A stretch of 8,389 bases of DNA from positions 1 to 8,389 of the forward strand of contig JAUVJT010000092.1 of the NCBI GenBank assembly GCA_030592225.1. Reading direction: 5' to 3'. The stretch comes from Candidatus Stahliibacteriota bacterium. Its GTDB lineage: Bacteria; Hydrothermota; Tepidihabitantia; B3-TA06. A program made the translations under genes and the position numbers. Below, one piece after another: positions 1 to 6,147 of the stretch. Every line of letters begins with the position of its first letter. The first letter of the stretch is position 1. The notes under the pieces are model-generated. The model was not told the origin of the DNA. It saw only the letters and a list, made by a program, of their open reading frames with translations, and did not search any database.

Positions 1-2226
1 AAATGGAGTTCCTCCGCCGGTAAAGAACTGGGGCAGGAATTCCACGTATTGCAGACGAAGTGTGTGCACAAAAGCTCCCAGGGCGCTCATCGCCAGATTG
101 TAGGCATGTCCGACTATGAGTACGATGGTTATGAGGATGACGGATAGCACAGGAATGCCGTCGAGCATCCAGGCTATCTCGTTAAAGGCCATGGCAATGC
201 CTGCGGTAACCATACCCAGCGCCATTAGACGTACGTAGGAAAGGATTATCCCCAGCACTCCGGTGGTGTGGGAATATACGTTGTAGGCTCCCCACATGAT
301 GCGTCCACCCCAGCCTTTAAGAACGGACAGCGAGAATACGAGGTTGAAAATAAATACCACGGCAAGGAAAAGATTGCTGCCCGTTATTCCGGTTACGTAA
401 AGAACGATTGCCGCGACCCCCAGTATCCCGAATACAATTCCGCCGACCTTTAAGGTTTTCTCGCTGAGTCCTTTGAAAACGGTATACAACCACAAGGCAG
501 CAACGGTTCCCAGCAGGACTCCCTTGAGCAGTATGCCGGGCAGGGGAATAAGTCCGGCTCCCTTGGCTGCGGCCAGAAGTGCGGCGGTCATTGCCGCCCA
601 CAAAAGAATGGCGCTGGTAGGCGACGTGGATGAGGGACGATTGGATAGCACAAGGCTAACACCCAGGCTGGCGATGATTACTATAAGGATGGGTAGTCCT
701 GACCAGGCGGGCAGAACGCCCATTGCAGCAGCAATCATCGATGGTATCCCCAGGTAGATGAGGAACCACGGAAGCACCTCGAACAGGGCATGGCCGTAGC
801 GTTTGGTTCGCAGGCCGTCAACCACCGCGATGCCCATTCCGAACATCATCTGGAAGAAACCCGCTCCCAGGGATATATAGAAGAAAGGCATGGGGTCCTT
901 TAAGGGATCGAACCACGTAAGCACGTTGCGCAACTCCACAAACCAGGATATGGCAAGCTTTTCGTGGATATTCCCGAACCATGAGCCGGTGGCCGCGCCG
1001 GTGAAGATGGTTAGCACTCCTCCATAGAACAGTATCCACACCAGGTCGTTGCGGATTTTCTTACCCCAGATGAGGTATGCAGTCACCGCGGTAATGATCA
1101 GGCCGTAGCCGGCATCGGTAAGGCACATGGCGAAGAAAAGCGCAAAGAAGGGAGCCATGAATGGCGTGGGGTCAGCTTCGCGGCCGTCAGGGGTGCCGTA
1201 AAGATTCATAATCATCTCAAACGGCTTCACCACCGGGGAGTTTTGCAGCGCTACCGGAGGCTTCTCCTTTTTGCGGGGCTTGGTTGATACTACCTCGCTT
1301 GCCGGGAAACTAGCCACTATCTCTTTAAGTCTCTTCGTGTCATCGGAACGTACCCAGCCTTCAAGAAAGGCCGCCTGCTCGCTTGCCAATAGCTTGGGGT
1401 ATTGCTCCTTTAAGGTCTGTTCGTTTTCGTAATGGTCAAGAGCAGTTTCCAGTCCCTTGATTTCGGCGCTCATCTGCTTTGCCTTGCGGAAGACATCTTC
1501 CCTTTCGGTCGCTATGCGCTCAACCCTTTTTTCCCTTGTCTGGATTTCCTTTCTGGGAATGGCGTTAAAATCTGCCAGCTGAATCATCTTGACGCCGGCT
1601 GCCTTGAGCGTATCTTCTGCCGCTTGTGTTTCGTCCTTAGGGAACAGAGCCACCGCGTATTCGGTTTCGGCTTCCTGATTTACGGTTTGGATGTTGGCAG
1701 TCAGGGTTTTGAAGGCTCCTGCCAGGGCTTGTTTTTCTTCCCGGCTGGATATGAATATGAAGCGGGCGTCTGTGTGTTTCAGGGAGATATACTCAACCGG
1801 TGGATGTTTTAACGATACCCATGGAGCGAGCAGCTCAAGCTCTCCGTGCAGGCGACGTTCTTCGGTATCAAGGCTTGCGGTATGCTCGCTTAGTTTTCTG
1901 ACCTCTTCCAGTCTGTTGTCTAAATCAAGCTCGGCAACCCTGCGGCGGAACTCAGAGGCGGGCAGGGAAGGTTTGGGAGCAAACAGTCCCCCTTTTGATT
2001 TCTCCGCGTATGCTGAAAGGAAGCTGATTGCCTGATTGAGCCGGGCAAGGGTTTGCTTAAGCTCGGCGTCTGGGCATCGGGGAAGCGAGGGCTGTGTTTT
2101 TTTCTCATCATCACTTTTGAACTCGGAGATATGAAGAATGCCCTCTTCCTGCAGTCTGCGCAGCAGGGCATCTCGTTCGTCCCGATGGGTTGCGATGAGA
2201 ACTTTTTCTACCCTGGCAGTTGCCAA
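1..2226 (-). CDS. ntpI: V/A-type ATP synthase subunit I (a-subunit homologue), 3' end outside window
   Basis: This is the membrane subunit that forms the ion half-channels of the rotary V/A-ATPase and anchors the peripheral stalk. The frame is open for 742 codons to the window edge. The N-terminal half is soluble and helical (begins MATARVEKVLIATHRDER) and carries the family motif FLEGWV (EGW at 289-291). The C-terminal half has about seven or eight hydrophobic segments, with DAGYG at 371-375 and SYVRLMALG, whose Arg666 matches the essential channel arginine (yeast Vph1 R735). The last visible residues, VEFLPQFFTGGGTPF, resemble the family C-terminus, so only a few codons should be missing. 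The start is TTG at 2226, chosen because AGAAAGG (2234-2240) lies 7 nt upstream and no ATG fits. It follows subunit G/H by 23 bp, as in Thermus-type operons, where the proteolipid gene comes next (here off the left edge). Confidence 0.93.
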   Translation of the reverse strand, partial: MATARVEKVLIATHRDERDALLRRLQEEGILHISEFKSDDEKKTQPSLPRCPDAELKQTLARLNQAISFLSAYAEKSKGGLFAPKPSLPASEFRRRVAELDLDNRLEEVRKLSEHTASLDTEERRLHGELELLAPWVSLKHPPVEYISLKHTDARFIFISSREEKQALAGAFKTLTANIQTVNQEAETEYAVALFPKDETQAAEDTLKAAGVKMIQLADFNAIPRKEIQTREKRVERIATEREDVFRKAKQMSAEIKGLETALDHYENEQTLKEQYPKLLASEQAAFLEGWVRSDDTKRLKEIVASFPASEVVSTKPRKKEKPPVALQNSPVVKPFEMIMNLYGTPDGREADPTPFMAPFFALFFAMCLTDAGYGLIITAVTAYLIWGKKIRNDLVWILFYGGVLTIFTGAATGSWFGNIHEKLAISWFVELRNVLTWFDPLKDPMPFFYISLGAGFFQMMFGMGIAVVDGLRTKRYGHALFEVLPWFLIYLGIPSMIAAAMGVLPAWSGLPILIVIIASLGVSLVLSNRPSSTSPTSAILLWAAMTAALLAAAKGAGLIPLPGILLKGVLLGTVAALWLYTVFKGLSEKTLKVGGIVFGILGVAAIVLYVTGITGSNLFLAVVFIFNLVFSLSVLKGWGGRIMWGAYNVYSHTTGVLGIILSYVRLMALGMVTAGIAMAFNEIAWMLDGIPVLSVILITIVLIVGHAYNLAMSALGAFVHTLRLQYVEFLPQFFTGGGTPF

Positions 2227-2249
2227 AACTCAACCTTTCTCAGAAAAGT

Positions 2250-2576
2250 CTAGCCTTGTTCCCACAGGTCGCGCGCCTTTTTTTTGGCGTGGTCTGCGGC
2301 CTTGTCAATCTTGGGGCCGGCTTTTTTGCGCAAGGCCGCCGCTTGTTTTTTTGCCGCGGCGTGTATTTTTTCAGCTTCCTTGTCTGCCTGCAGGCGGGTG
2401 CGTTCCCTGGTACTGGCCAGGGTTTTTTCCCGTTCGGCGAGTAGTTTCTGATTATCTTTGTCGTGGCGCGCCGTTAATTCAGATAGTTCCTTGCGGGTAT
2501 TTTCTTCTGCATCCGCGACCATCCTGGCCGCTTTCTTTTCGGCTTGTCTGATTTCCTTTAACAGATCCTGTTTCAA
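2250..2576 (-). CDS. V/A-type ATP synthase subunit G/H (peripheral stalk)
   Basis: This 108-residue, highly charged protein is almost entirely alpha-helical and rich in Lys, Glu, Ala and Arg, with no membrane segment. That is typical of the small stalk subunit (G in Thermus, AhaH in archaea) that pairs with subunit E as a coiled coil. The N-terminus MKQDLLKEIRQAEKKAARMV and the Ala-rich heptads, such as EAEKIHAAAKKQAAALRKKA, fit the family. Its place directly upstream of subunit I supports the call. Two TTG codons compete as start. The one at 2582 directly abuts the ribosome-binding site AGGAG, whereas TTG at 2576 has a 6-nt spacing and is preferred. The sequence is low in complexity, so the assignment rests on context as much as on motifs. 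Confidence 0.82.
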   Translation of the reverse strand: MKQDLLKEIRQAEKKAARMVADAEENTRKELSELTARHDKDNQKLLAEREKTLASTRERTRLQADKEAEKIHAAAKKQAAALRKKAGPKIDKAADHAKKKARDLWEQG

Positions 2577-2582
2577 GGTCAA

Positions 2583-2587
2583 CTCCT
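2583..2587 (-). promoter_or_regulatory. Ribosome-binding site deciding the subunit G/H start
   Basis: The minus strand reads AGGAG here. It touches TTG 2582 with no spacer but lies 6 nt from TTG 2576, which selects the downstream TTG. The predicted transcription start falls on or next to this motif, so the 5' leader would be only about 11 nt. Confidence 0.6.
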
Positions 2588-2593
2588 GCGCGA

Positions 2594-2621
2594 ATTATAC
2601 GGGGCGGTTCATTGGTGTCAA
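2594..2621 (-). promoter_or_regulatory. Sigma-70 type promoter of the V-ATPase operon
   Basis: The minus strand has a perfect -35 TTGACA (2616-2621), a 16-bp spacer and a perfect -10 TATAAT (2594-2599). The expected start of transcription is near 2587, only about 11 nt before the preferred start codon of the first ATPase gene. Confidence 0.75.
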
Positions 2622-2732
2622 GCTGACAGGTGTTTGTCTTCTCCCTATCCTTTTTAAAAGAGGGTGCTGAAGTCTTACGGGAACTGAGATAACCGAGTGT
2701 CATTTCGAGAGCAGTGGGGTTGTGGACGGCTT

Positions 2733-2981
2733 TAGTCTTATGGGTCTTATGTCCTTTAGGTTCCCGGAGCGCAAGCTCCGAATGATTATGGAAATGCCCC
2801 TCAAGAGTACGGGACGGGTGTTACGGGGGTGTTATGTCCTTAGAAACCAGGAACGCATGTTCCTGGATATAGTGAAAATACCCCGGAGGGGTACGGGACG
2901 GGTGTTACGGGGGTGTTATGTCCTTAGAAACCAGGAACGCATGTTCCTGGATATAGTGAAAATACCCCGGAGGGGTACGGG
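2733..2981. repeat. 84-bp tandem repeat array with conserved hairpins (two exact copies plus one diverged)
   Basis: Two copies (2807-2890 and 2891-2974) are identical, and the match continues 7 bp to 2981. A third, diverged copy lies upstream (about 2733-2806, offset 85 bp). Each unit has a first hairpin: CCAGGAAC-GCAT-GTTCCTGG at 2847-2866 and 2931-2950, replaced in the diverged copy by CGGAGC-GCAA-GCTCCG at 2765-2780, with both arms changed together. The exact copies also carry a second hairpin, TACCCC-GGA-GGGGTA (2879-2893 and 2963-2977). The array fills the divergent gap between the ATPase and cyclophilin promoters and ends one base before the -35 of the latter. It looks like an interspersed structured repeat rather than a gene. 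Confidence 0.9.
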
Positions 2982-3010
2982 TTGACGTTCGAGGTGTTTA
3001 TCCGTATCAT
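2982..3010 (+). promoter_or_regulatory. Sigma-70 type promoter of the cyclophilin pair
   Basis: A -35 TTGACG (2982-2987), a 17-bp spacer and a -10 TATCAT (3005-3010) predict a transcript start near 3017 and a leader of about 48 nt that contains a strong ribosome-binding site. The -35 begins immediately after the 84-bp repeat array. Confidence 0.55.
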
Positions 3011-3052
3011 TATCAAAAGAAAGCATCATTGCTGAAATTAATCGTCCAGGCC

Positions 3053-3059
3053 AAGGAGG
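3053..3059 (+). promoter_or_regulatory. Ribosome-binding site deciding the TTG start of the first cyclophilin
   Basis: AAGGAGG is followed by 5 nt and TTG at 3065. The longer open frame beginning at TTG 3029 has no such site and would put a charged stretch in front of the signal peptide, so 3065 is chosen. Confidence 0.75.
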
Positions 3060-3064
3060 TCATT

Positions 3065-3733
3065 TTGAAGAAAACCGTACTTCTCGTTCTTACGGCGGCT
3101 CTCATAGCGGGGCTGGCTTTTTGCGGGAATAAGAAAGGAGACAACGTGAATGAGGCACCGCCTGTCGAGCCGGGAGAATTCGGCATTACAAGAACCGTCT
3201 GGGACAGCACGGTTACTCCCCAACTGCGGGTGAATCTTGCAGGCAAGGTCAAGGACGTTGACATCGAACTTGCCGGAGACGAGATCGCAACCCTGGAAAC
3301 CAGCAAAGGGTCTTTTCAGGTTGAGCTATACTCTAACGACGCGCCCAACACGGTTAAGAATTTCATCCGGCTGGCCGAATCAGGTTTCTACGACGGGCTT
3401 ATTTTTCACCGTTACGAACCCGGTTTTGTGGTTCAGGGCGGCGATCCTCTGGGCAGGGGTTCAGGCAATCCCGGCTATAATATCCCGTTCGAGGCCAACG
3501 ATCGCAAGCACGAAAAAGGCGCTGTCGGTATGGCTCGTAGTGAGGAACTCAATTCGGCAGGCTGTCAGTTTTACTTCTGTCTTGCACCCCAGCCTGGACT
3601 TGACGGCAACTACGTGGTCTTTGCCAAGGTTGCCGGCGACGGCATGGATGTGGTCAACCAGCTGCGCTTGGGAGACGTTATCGTCAAGATTACTGTCACT
3701 CATGGCGTTCCACAAGAGCCGGTCGCAGAATAG
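3065..3733 (+). CDS. Exported cyclophilin-type peptidyl-prolyl cis-trans isomerase, probable lipoprotein
   Basis: This 222-residue protein should catalyse proline isomerisation during folding outside the cytoplasm. Residues 1-20 are a signal peptide: MKK, a hydrophobic core and LAFC. Cys20 may be lipidated, but Phe at -1 is not a standard lipobox residue. A 60-residue linker precedes the cyclophilin domain (about 75-212). Relative to human CypA, the catalytic set is present: Arg116 in FHR (R55), Phe121 (F60), Gln124 in VVQGGD (Q63) and Gln168 in CQFY (Q111). Gly178 replaces the cyclosporin-contact Trp121 and Tyr183 replaces His126, so cyclosporin binding should be weak. The stop TAG is immediately followed by the ATG of a second cyclophilin, implying translational coupling. 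Confidence 0.9.
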   Translation: MKKTVLLVLTAALIAGLAFCGNKKGDNVNEAPPVEPGEFGITRTVWDSTVTPQLRVNLAGKVKDVDIELAGDEIATLETSKGSFQVELYSNDAPNTVKNFIRLAESGFYDGLIFHRYEPGFVVQGGDPLGRGSGNPGYNIPFEANDRKHEKGAVGMARSEELNSAGCQFYFCLAPQPGLDGNYVVFAKVAGDGMDVVNQLRLGDVIVKITVTHGVPQEPVAE

Positions 3734-4318
3734 ATGAAGAGCGCCAGATTTCTCCCTTTAGTCCTGATAATAGCGCTAACCCTTGCGTGTACAAAGATTA
3801 TGAAACGTACGTCAAAGACGCATGGCCTCGACGCCAAGGAACGTGTGGTCCTGGCCTTGCAGGTGAAAGACAATCCTGTTGAACTCACCGGCAACGAGAA
3901 AGCTCACATTAAAACCAACGAGGGCGACTTTGTCATAGAGCTTTACTCCAACGACGCGCCCAACACGGTTCGCAATTTCATTCGCCTGGCTGATGCCGGA
4001 TTCTACGACGGACTTATCTGGCACCGCTACGTTGGCGGCTTTGTTGTTCAGGGCGGCGATCCTTTGGGCAACGGGGCAGGCAGTTCAGGCTATACCATAG
4101 ACTATGAGGAAAGCGGCCGCTCGCACATCAAGGGCGCTGTGGGCATGGCGCGCAGTGCTGACCGAAACTCGGCGTCGTGCCAGTTCTACGTCTGTCTTGA
4201 GGCGGCGTCGCATCTGGATGGAAACTACTGTATATTCGGCAAGGTAATCAAAGGCATGGACGTGGTGTCCAAGCTCCGCATAGACGATACCATTGACCGC
4301 ATCACCATTACGCATTAA
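3734..4318 (+). CDS. Second exported cyclophilin-type peptidyl-prolyl isomerase, probable lipoprotein
   Basis: This 194-residue paralogue of the preceding gene starts directly after its stop codon and has no strong ribosome-binding site of its own. A signal peptide (MKSARF, hydrophobic core, LTLAC) ends at Cys19, a likely lipidation site. The cyclophilin domain covers about 58-194 and keeps Arg98 (HR), Phe103, Gln106 (VVQGGD) and Gln150 (CQFY). His160 sits at the Trp121 position of CypA. The block YSNDAPNTV.NFIRLA..GFYDGLI is nearly identical to the upstream gene, showing tandem duplication, while the linker is shorter and the C-terminal tail is absent. Two diverged copies may have different clients, but nothing in the sequence shows which. 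Confidence 0.9.
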   Translation: MKSARFLPLVLIIALTLACTKIMKRTSKTHGLDAKERVVLALQVKDNPVELTGNEKAHIKTNEGDFVIELYSNDAPNTVRNFIRLADAGFYDGLIWHRYVGGFVVQGGDPLGNGAGSSGYTIDYEESGRSHIKGAVGMARSADRNSASCQFYVCLEAASHLDGNYCIFGKVIKGMDVVSKLRIDDTIDRITITH

Positions 4319-4341
4319 CTGATCCACTGGACAAAAGATTA

Positions 4342-4372
4342 AGGGCGCGCACAAGCGCGCCCTAGGATTTTT
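4342..4372 (+). terminator. Intrinsic terminator after the cyclophilin genes
   Basis: A perfect 9-bp GC-rich stem, AGGGCGCGC (4342-4350) and GCGCGCCCT (4355-4363), has loop ACAA and is followed by AGGATTTTT. It lies 23 bp after the second cyclophilin stop. Confidence 0.75.
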
Positions 4373-4394
4373 AATCGATCTGCAACATTTAAGA

Positions 4395-4442
4395 GTAGTG
4401 CGAATCTTTAGATTCGCTAGCGAGGCTGAAGCCTCGCGCTAC
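4395..4442. repeat. Double-hairpin repeat element with pairing outer arms
   Basis: Two adjacent hairpins, GCGAATC-TTTA-GATTCGC (4400-4417) and GCGAGGC-TGAA-GCCTCGC (4420-4437), are enclosed by arms GTAGTGCG (4395-4402) and CGCGCTAC (4435-4442). These arms can pair with one G-T wobble. The CTAC end and TGAA loop recur in the palindromes near lipA. The element sits between the cyclophilin terminator and the next promoter. Confidence 0.75.
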
Positions 4443-4447
4443 ATGCC

Positions 4448-4475
4448 TTGACACGTCCCGCTTTTTGTTTACAAT
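4448..4475 (+). promoter_or_regulatory. Sigma-70 type promoter predicting a leaderless transcript
   Basis: A perfect -35 TTGACA (4448-4453), a 16-bp spacer and a -10 TACAAT (4470-4475) place the transcript start 7 nt later, at 4482. That is exactly the A of the ATG of the next gene. No Shine-Dalgarno sequence lies between the -10 and the ATG. Confidence 0.7.
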
Positions 4476-4481
4476 TACAGC

Positions 4482-5006
4482 ATGAATGAAAAGGATAAAG
4501 ATTCGATATATCCAAGTGAGAAAGTAGTTCTTGAAGAATTGCGACTGAAAAGAGCGTTTCAGTTGAAAACAATTGAGGACCTTGACAAAAAAATTGCGAC
4601 AGTTTTTGGAATAAATGGGGTAGTTTTTTCGGTTTTATTAACTGGAATAGGTATCAGGAGTGAGAGTATTCTATATCCACCTCAATCCTTGATATTACTT
4701 GTGTTTGTATTAGTTGCTGTTCTTTTTCTAAGTTTTTTCTTTTCTGTATTAGCATTTCTACCTCGTTATTACAGATTCGATCCTTCGGCGGATACGCTTG
4801 TTGGGGACTATTTGAACAGGCTACCTCAGACACCAGAAGTGGAATCTAAAACGGGTTCAGTGGCACAGATTTGCGCAGATATGGAAGATGCTTATAAGGA
4901 GAACAAAAGAATTTTAGACAAGAAATCCTTGTTTATGAAAGTATCGCTGATATTGATTTTAGTTGGCTTTTTGATAGCTGCCGTAGTATTAGTGTTAATC
5001 TTTTAA
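4482..5006 (+). CDS. Membrane protein of unknown function, three predicted helices, AT-rich
   Basis: This 174-residue protein has no family I can name with certainty. A charged N-terminal helix (about 12-40, with KTIEDLDKKIATVFG) leads into TM1 (41-58) and TM2 (69-93). A hydrophilic stretch of about 57 residues follows, then TM3 (152-174) ending at the C-terminus. The N-terminal helix with a D-K-K...NG pattern before a TM pair, plus a C-terminal TM, recalls SLATT or Pycsar-type membrane effectors. However, no nucleotide cyclase, SLOG or nuclease partner lies nearby, so this is only a topology resemblance. The DNA is visibly AT-richer than its neighbours and uses many TTA, ATA and AGA codons, suggesting horizontal acquisition. 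The start ATG coincides with the predicted transcription start. Confidence 0.8.
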   Translation: MNEKDKDSIYPSEKVVLEELRLKRAFQLKTIEDLDKKIATVFGINGVVFSVLLTGIGIRSESILYPPQSLILLVFVLVAVLFLSFFFSVLAFLPRYYRFDPSADTLVGDYLNRLPQTPEVESKTGSVAQICADMEDAYKENKRILDKKSLFMKVSLILILVGFLIAAVVLVLIF

Positions 5007-5015
5007 GGAGGTTAC

Positions 5016-5147
5016 ATGTGTCCAGATGATGAACCCAAGGAGAAACCTCAATCGACACCACCTCGTCCTCAACCGAATCTTGGGTCACAGGAGTACCTGC
5101 AGGAGCAGGCTCCACCACCCAAGAACAAGAAAGTGATAAAGGAGTAA
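5016..5147 (+). CDS. Small proline-rich hydrophilic peptide of unknown function (43 aa)
   Basis: The strong ribosome-binding site AAGGAGG (5005-5011) overlaps the TAA of the membrane-protein gene and lies 4 nt before ATG 5016, which argues that this short frame is translated. The product is rich in Pro, Gln, Lys and Glu (MCPDDEPKEKPQ, then TPPRPQP, then QAPPPKNKK), with no hydrophobic segment, and is probably disordered. It is co-transcribed with the membrane protein, so a partner, antidote or regulatory role is possible, but nothing in the sequence proves one. The following 71 bp to the convergent gene show no clear terminator. Confidence 0.6.
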   Translation: MCPDDEPKEKPQSTPPRPQPNLGSQEYLQEQAPPPKNKKVIKE

Positions 5148-5218
5148 GTATCTAGAAATTTCAAGATTGGTAAATGGGATTATACTTCAATACATCCGGC
5201 CCATAGCCTGTTAAAAAC

Positions 5219-6034
5219 TCACATACGCGGCCAGGCCCGGGGAGAGACAGCGCAAGCTTTTAAGAATTCGTCCATGTCGGTATCGGTGCGGATGCCCAGT
5301 CGGGTAAGGGCAAAGTCATATTTGACAGGGTCGTCAGGAGCTATTTGGCGGAACGCTGCTGTAATCTCCAGCGCAGTCTTAAGGTTGGCCTGCTTGCGGT
5401 CGGTCAGCCCAAGTGCCAGGCCGATGCGGTGCATGTGAACATCAATCGGGGCTATCAGTTTGGCAGGGGAGACGTGGTTCCAGCCGCCGGGATCCACTGC
5501 ATCAGAGCGAACCATCCAGCGCAGAAACAGGTTCAGCCGTTTGGATGCGCCACCTCGCTCTGGATGCGGGAGAAGGTGTTTGTACCCGTGAGTCTGTAAT
5601 GATTCCTCGATTCCTGTAAAGCCTTTGAGTTTGTCTACAAACCTCTCAAGAGTAGGTAAAACCGTCTTATCACTTTTACTGAACCCTTTAAGAAAACCCT
5701 CCTGGAGCGAACCGTACTTCTCAATCATCCGTTTTATCCCCCACAGCATCTGAGCCAGATAGTTTCCTTTTGTGAAGCGGTGCTTGAAATCTACAAATAT
5801 CTCTTTAATCTCCGGCAGCTTCTTATCCATCAGAAACTTATATGGAGATTTGCCCATCGGTTCCAGTGCTCTGCCAACACTTACCAGTATCTGTTTCACT
5901 GCGCCGTAGGCCAGAGCGGAGGCCACCATACCTGCTATCTCACGATCCCGGATGTCGGGGTAATCATAAAGAAACTGCAACGGGTCAGGCGAAACGTATT
6001 CCCTTTTGTTGTAACGGGAGTAAAGGACTTCCAG
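5219..6034 (-). CDS. TIGR02757 / DUF2400 family protein, start codon uncertain
   Basis: Family hallmarks are clear. Numbered from TTG 5980, they are DREIAGMVASALAYG (12-26), KRLNLFLRWMVR near 147-158, IDVHMHR (179-185) and DPVKYDFALTRLGI (217-230). The IDVHMHR segment resembles the catalytic-Asp region (VDTHV) of helix-hairpin-helix DNA glycosylases. A DNA-repair-like role is an inference; the family function is not established to my knowledge. The first ATG/GTG/TTG in frame is TTG 5980, but the coding signal extends upstream as LEVLYSRYNKREYVSPDP, which matches the family N-terminus. Only non-standard starts exist there: CTG 6034, ATC 6043 and ATA 6046. An in-frame TAG at 6059-6061 lies within a palindromic repeat. 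CTG 6034 is given as a working start. It follows lipA on the same strand. Its stop, TGA, is the only normal TGA stop in the window. Confidence 0.8.
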   Translation of the reverse strand: MEVLYSRYNKREYVSPDPLQFLYDYPDIRDREIAGMVASALAYGAVKQILVSVGRALEPMGKSPYKFLMDKKLPEIKEIFVDFKHRFTKGNYLAQMLWGIKRMIEKYGSLQEGFLKGFSKSDKTVLPTLERFVDKLKGFTGIEESLQTHGYKHLLPHPERGGASKRLNLFLRWMVRSDAVDPGGWNHVSPAKLIAPIDVHMHRIGLALGLTDRKQANLKTALEITAAFRQIAPDDPVKYDFALTRLGIRTDTDMDEFLKACAVSPRAWPRM

Positions 6035-6059
6035 TTGGGGGATTATGGATTTGAGTGAC

Positions 6060-6085
6060 TAGGGGCAAGGCATGCCTTGCCCCTA
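6060..6085. repeat. 26-bp perfect palindrome abutting the TIGR02757 gene
   Basis: The halves TAGGGGCAAGGCA and TGCCTTGCCCCTA are exact reverse complements with no loop. The outer GCCCCTAC end is shared with the elements at 6117 and inside lipA. It supplies the in-frame stop just upstream of the conserved TIGR02757 N-terminus. Confidence 0.85.
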
Positions 6086-6116
6086 CTGTTCCACTTTCAG
6101 AATCATATTAACTGGC

Positions 6117-6142
6117 GGGCCGACCTGAAGGTCGGCCCCTAC
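6117..6142. repeat. Palindromic repeat between lipA and the TIGR02757 gene
   Basis: A 9-bp stem, GGGCCGACC (6117-6125) and GGTCGGCCC (6130-6138), has a TGAA loop and is followed by CTAC. There is no U-tract on the minus strand, so it is not an obvious terminator of lipA. Its loop matches the hairpin at 4420-4437 and its tail matches the neighbouring palindromes. Confidence 0.8.
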
Positions 6143-6147
6143 GAGAA

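Noticed and set aside
1432..2551. Several plus-strand open frames of 66-137 codons
   Set aside because: They lie opposite the ATPase subunit genes, overlap one another and lack motifs or ribosome-binding sites.
2733..2981. CRISPR-like array
   Set aside because: The copies are contiguous 84-bp units with no unique spacers, and no cas genes are present.
2722..2985. Plus-strand 87-codon open frame with a repeated 28-residue peptide
   Set aside because: It is a by-product of the 84-bp tandem repeat, whose length is a multiple of three. It has no ribosome-binding site and the diverged copy conserves hairpins, not the peptide.
3029..3064. Upstream extension of the first cyclophilin to TTG 3029
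   Set aside because: It has no ribosome-binding site, and the AAGGAGG lies inside the extension at correct spacing for TTG 3065, which also gives a proper signal peptide.
5345..5619. Plus-strand open frames opposite the TIGR02757 gene
   Set aside because: They are shadows of the conserved minus-strand gene, with no family features.
6117..6142. Terminator of lipA
   Set aside because: The hairpin lacks a U-tract on the minus strand and matches the repeat family instead.
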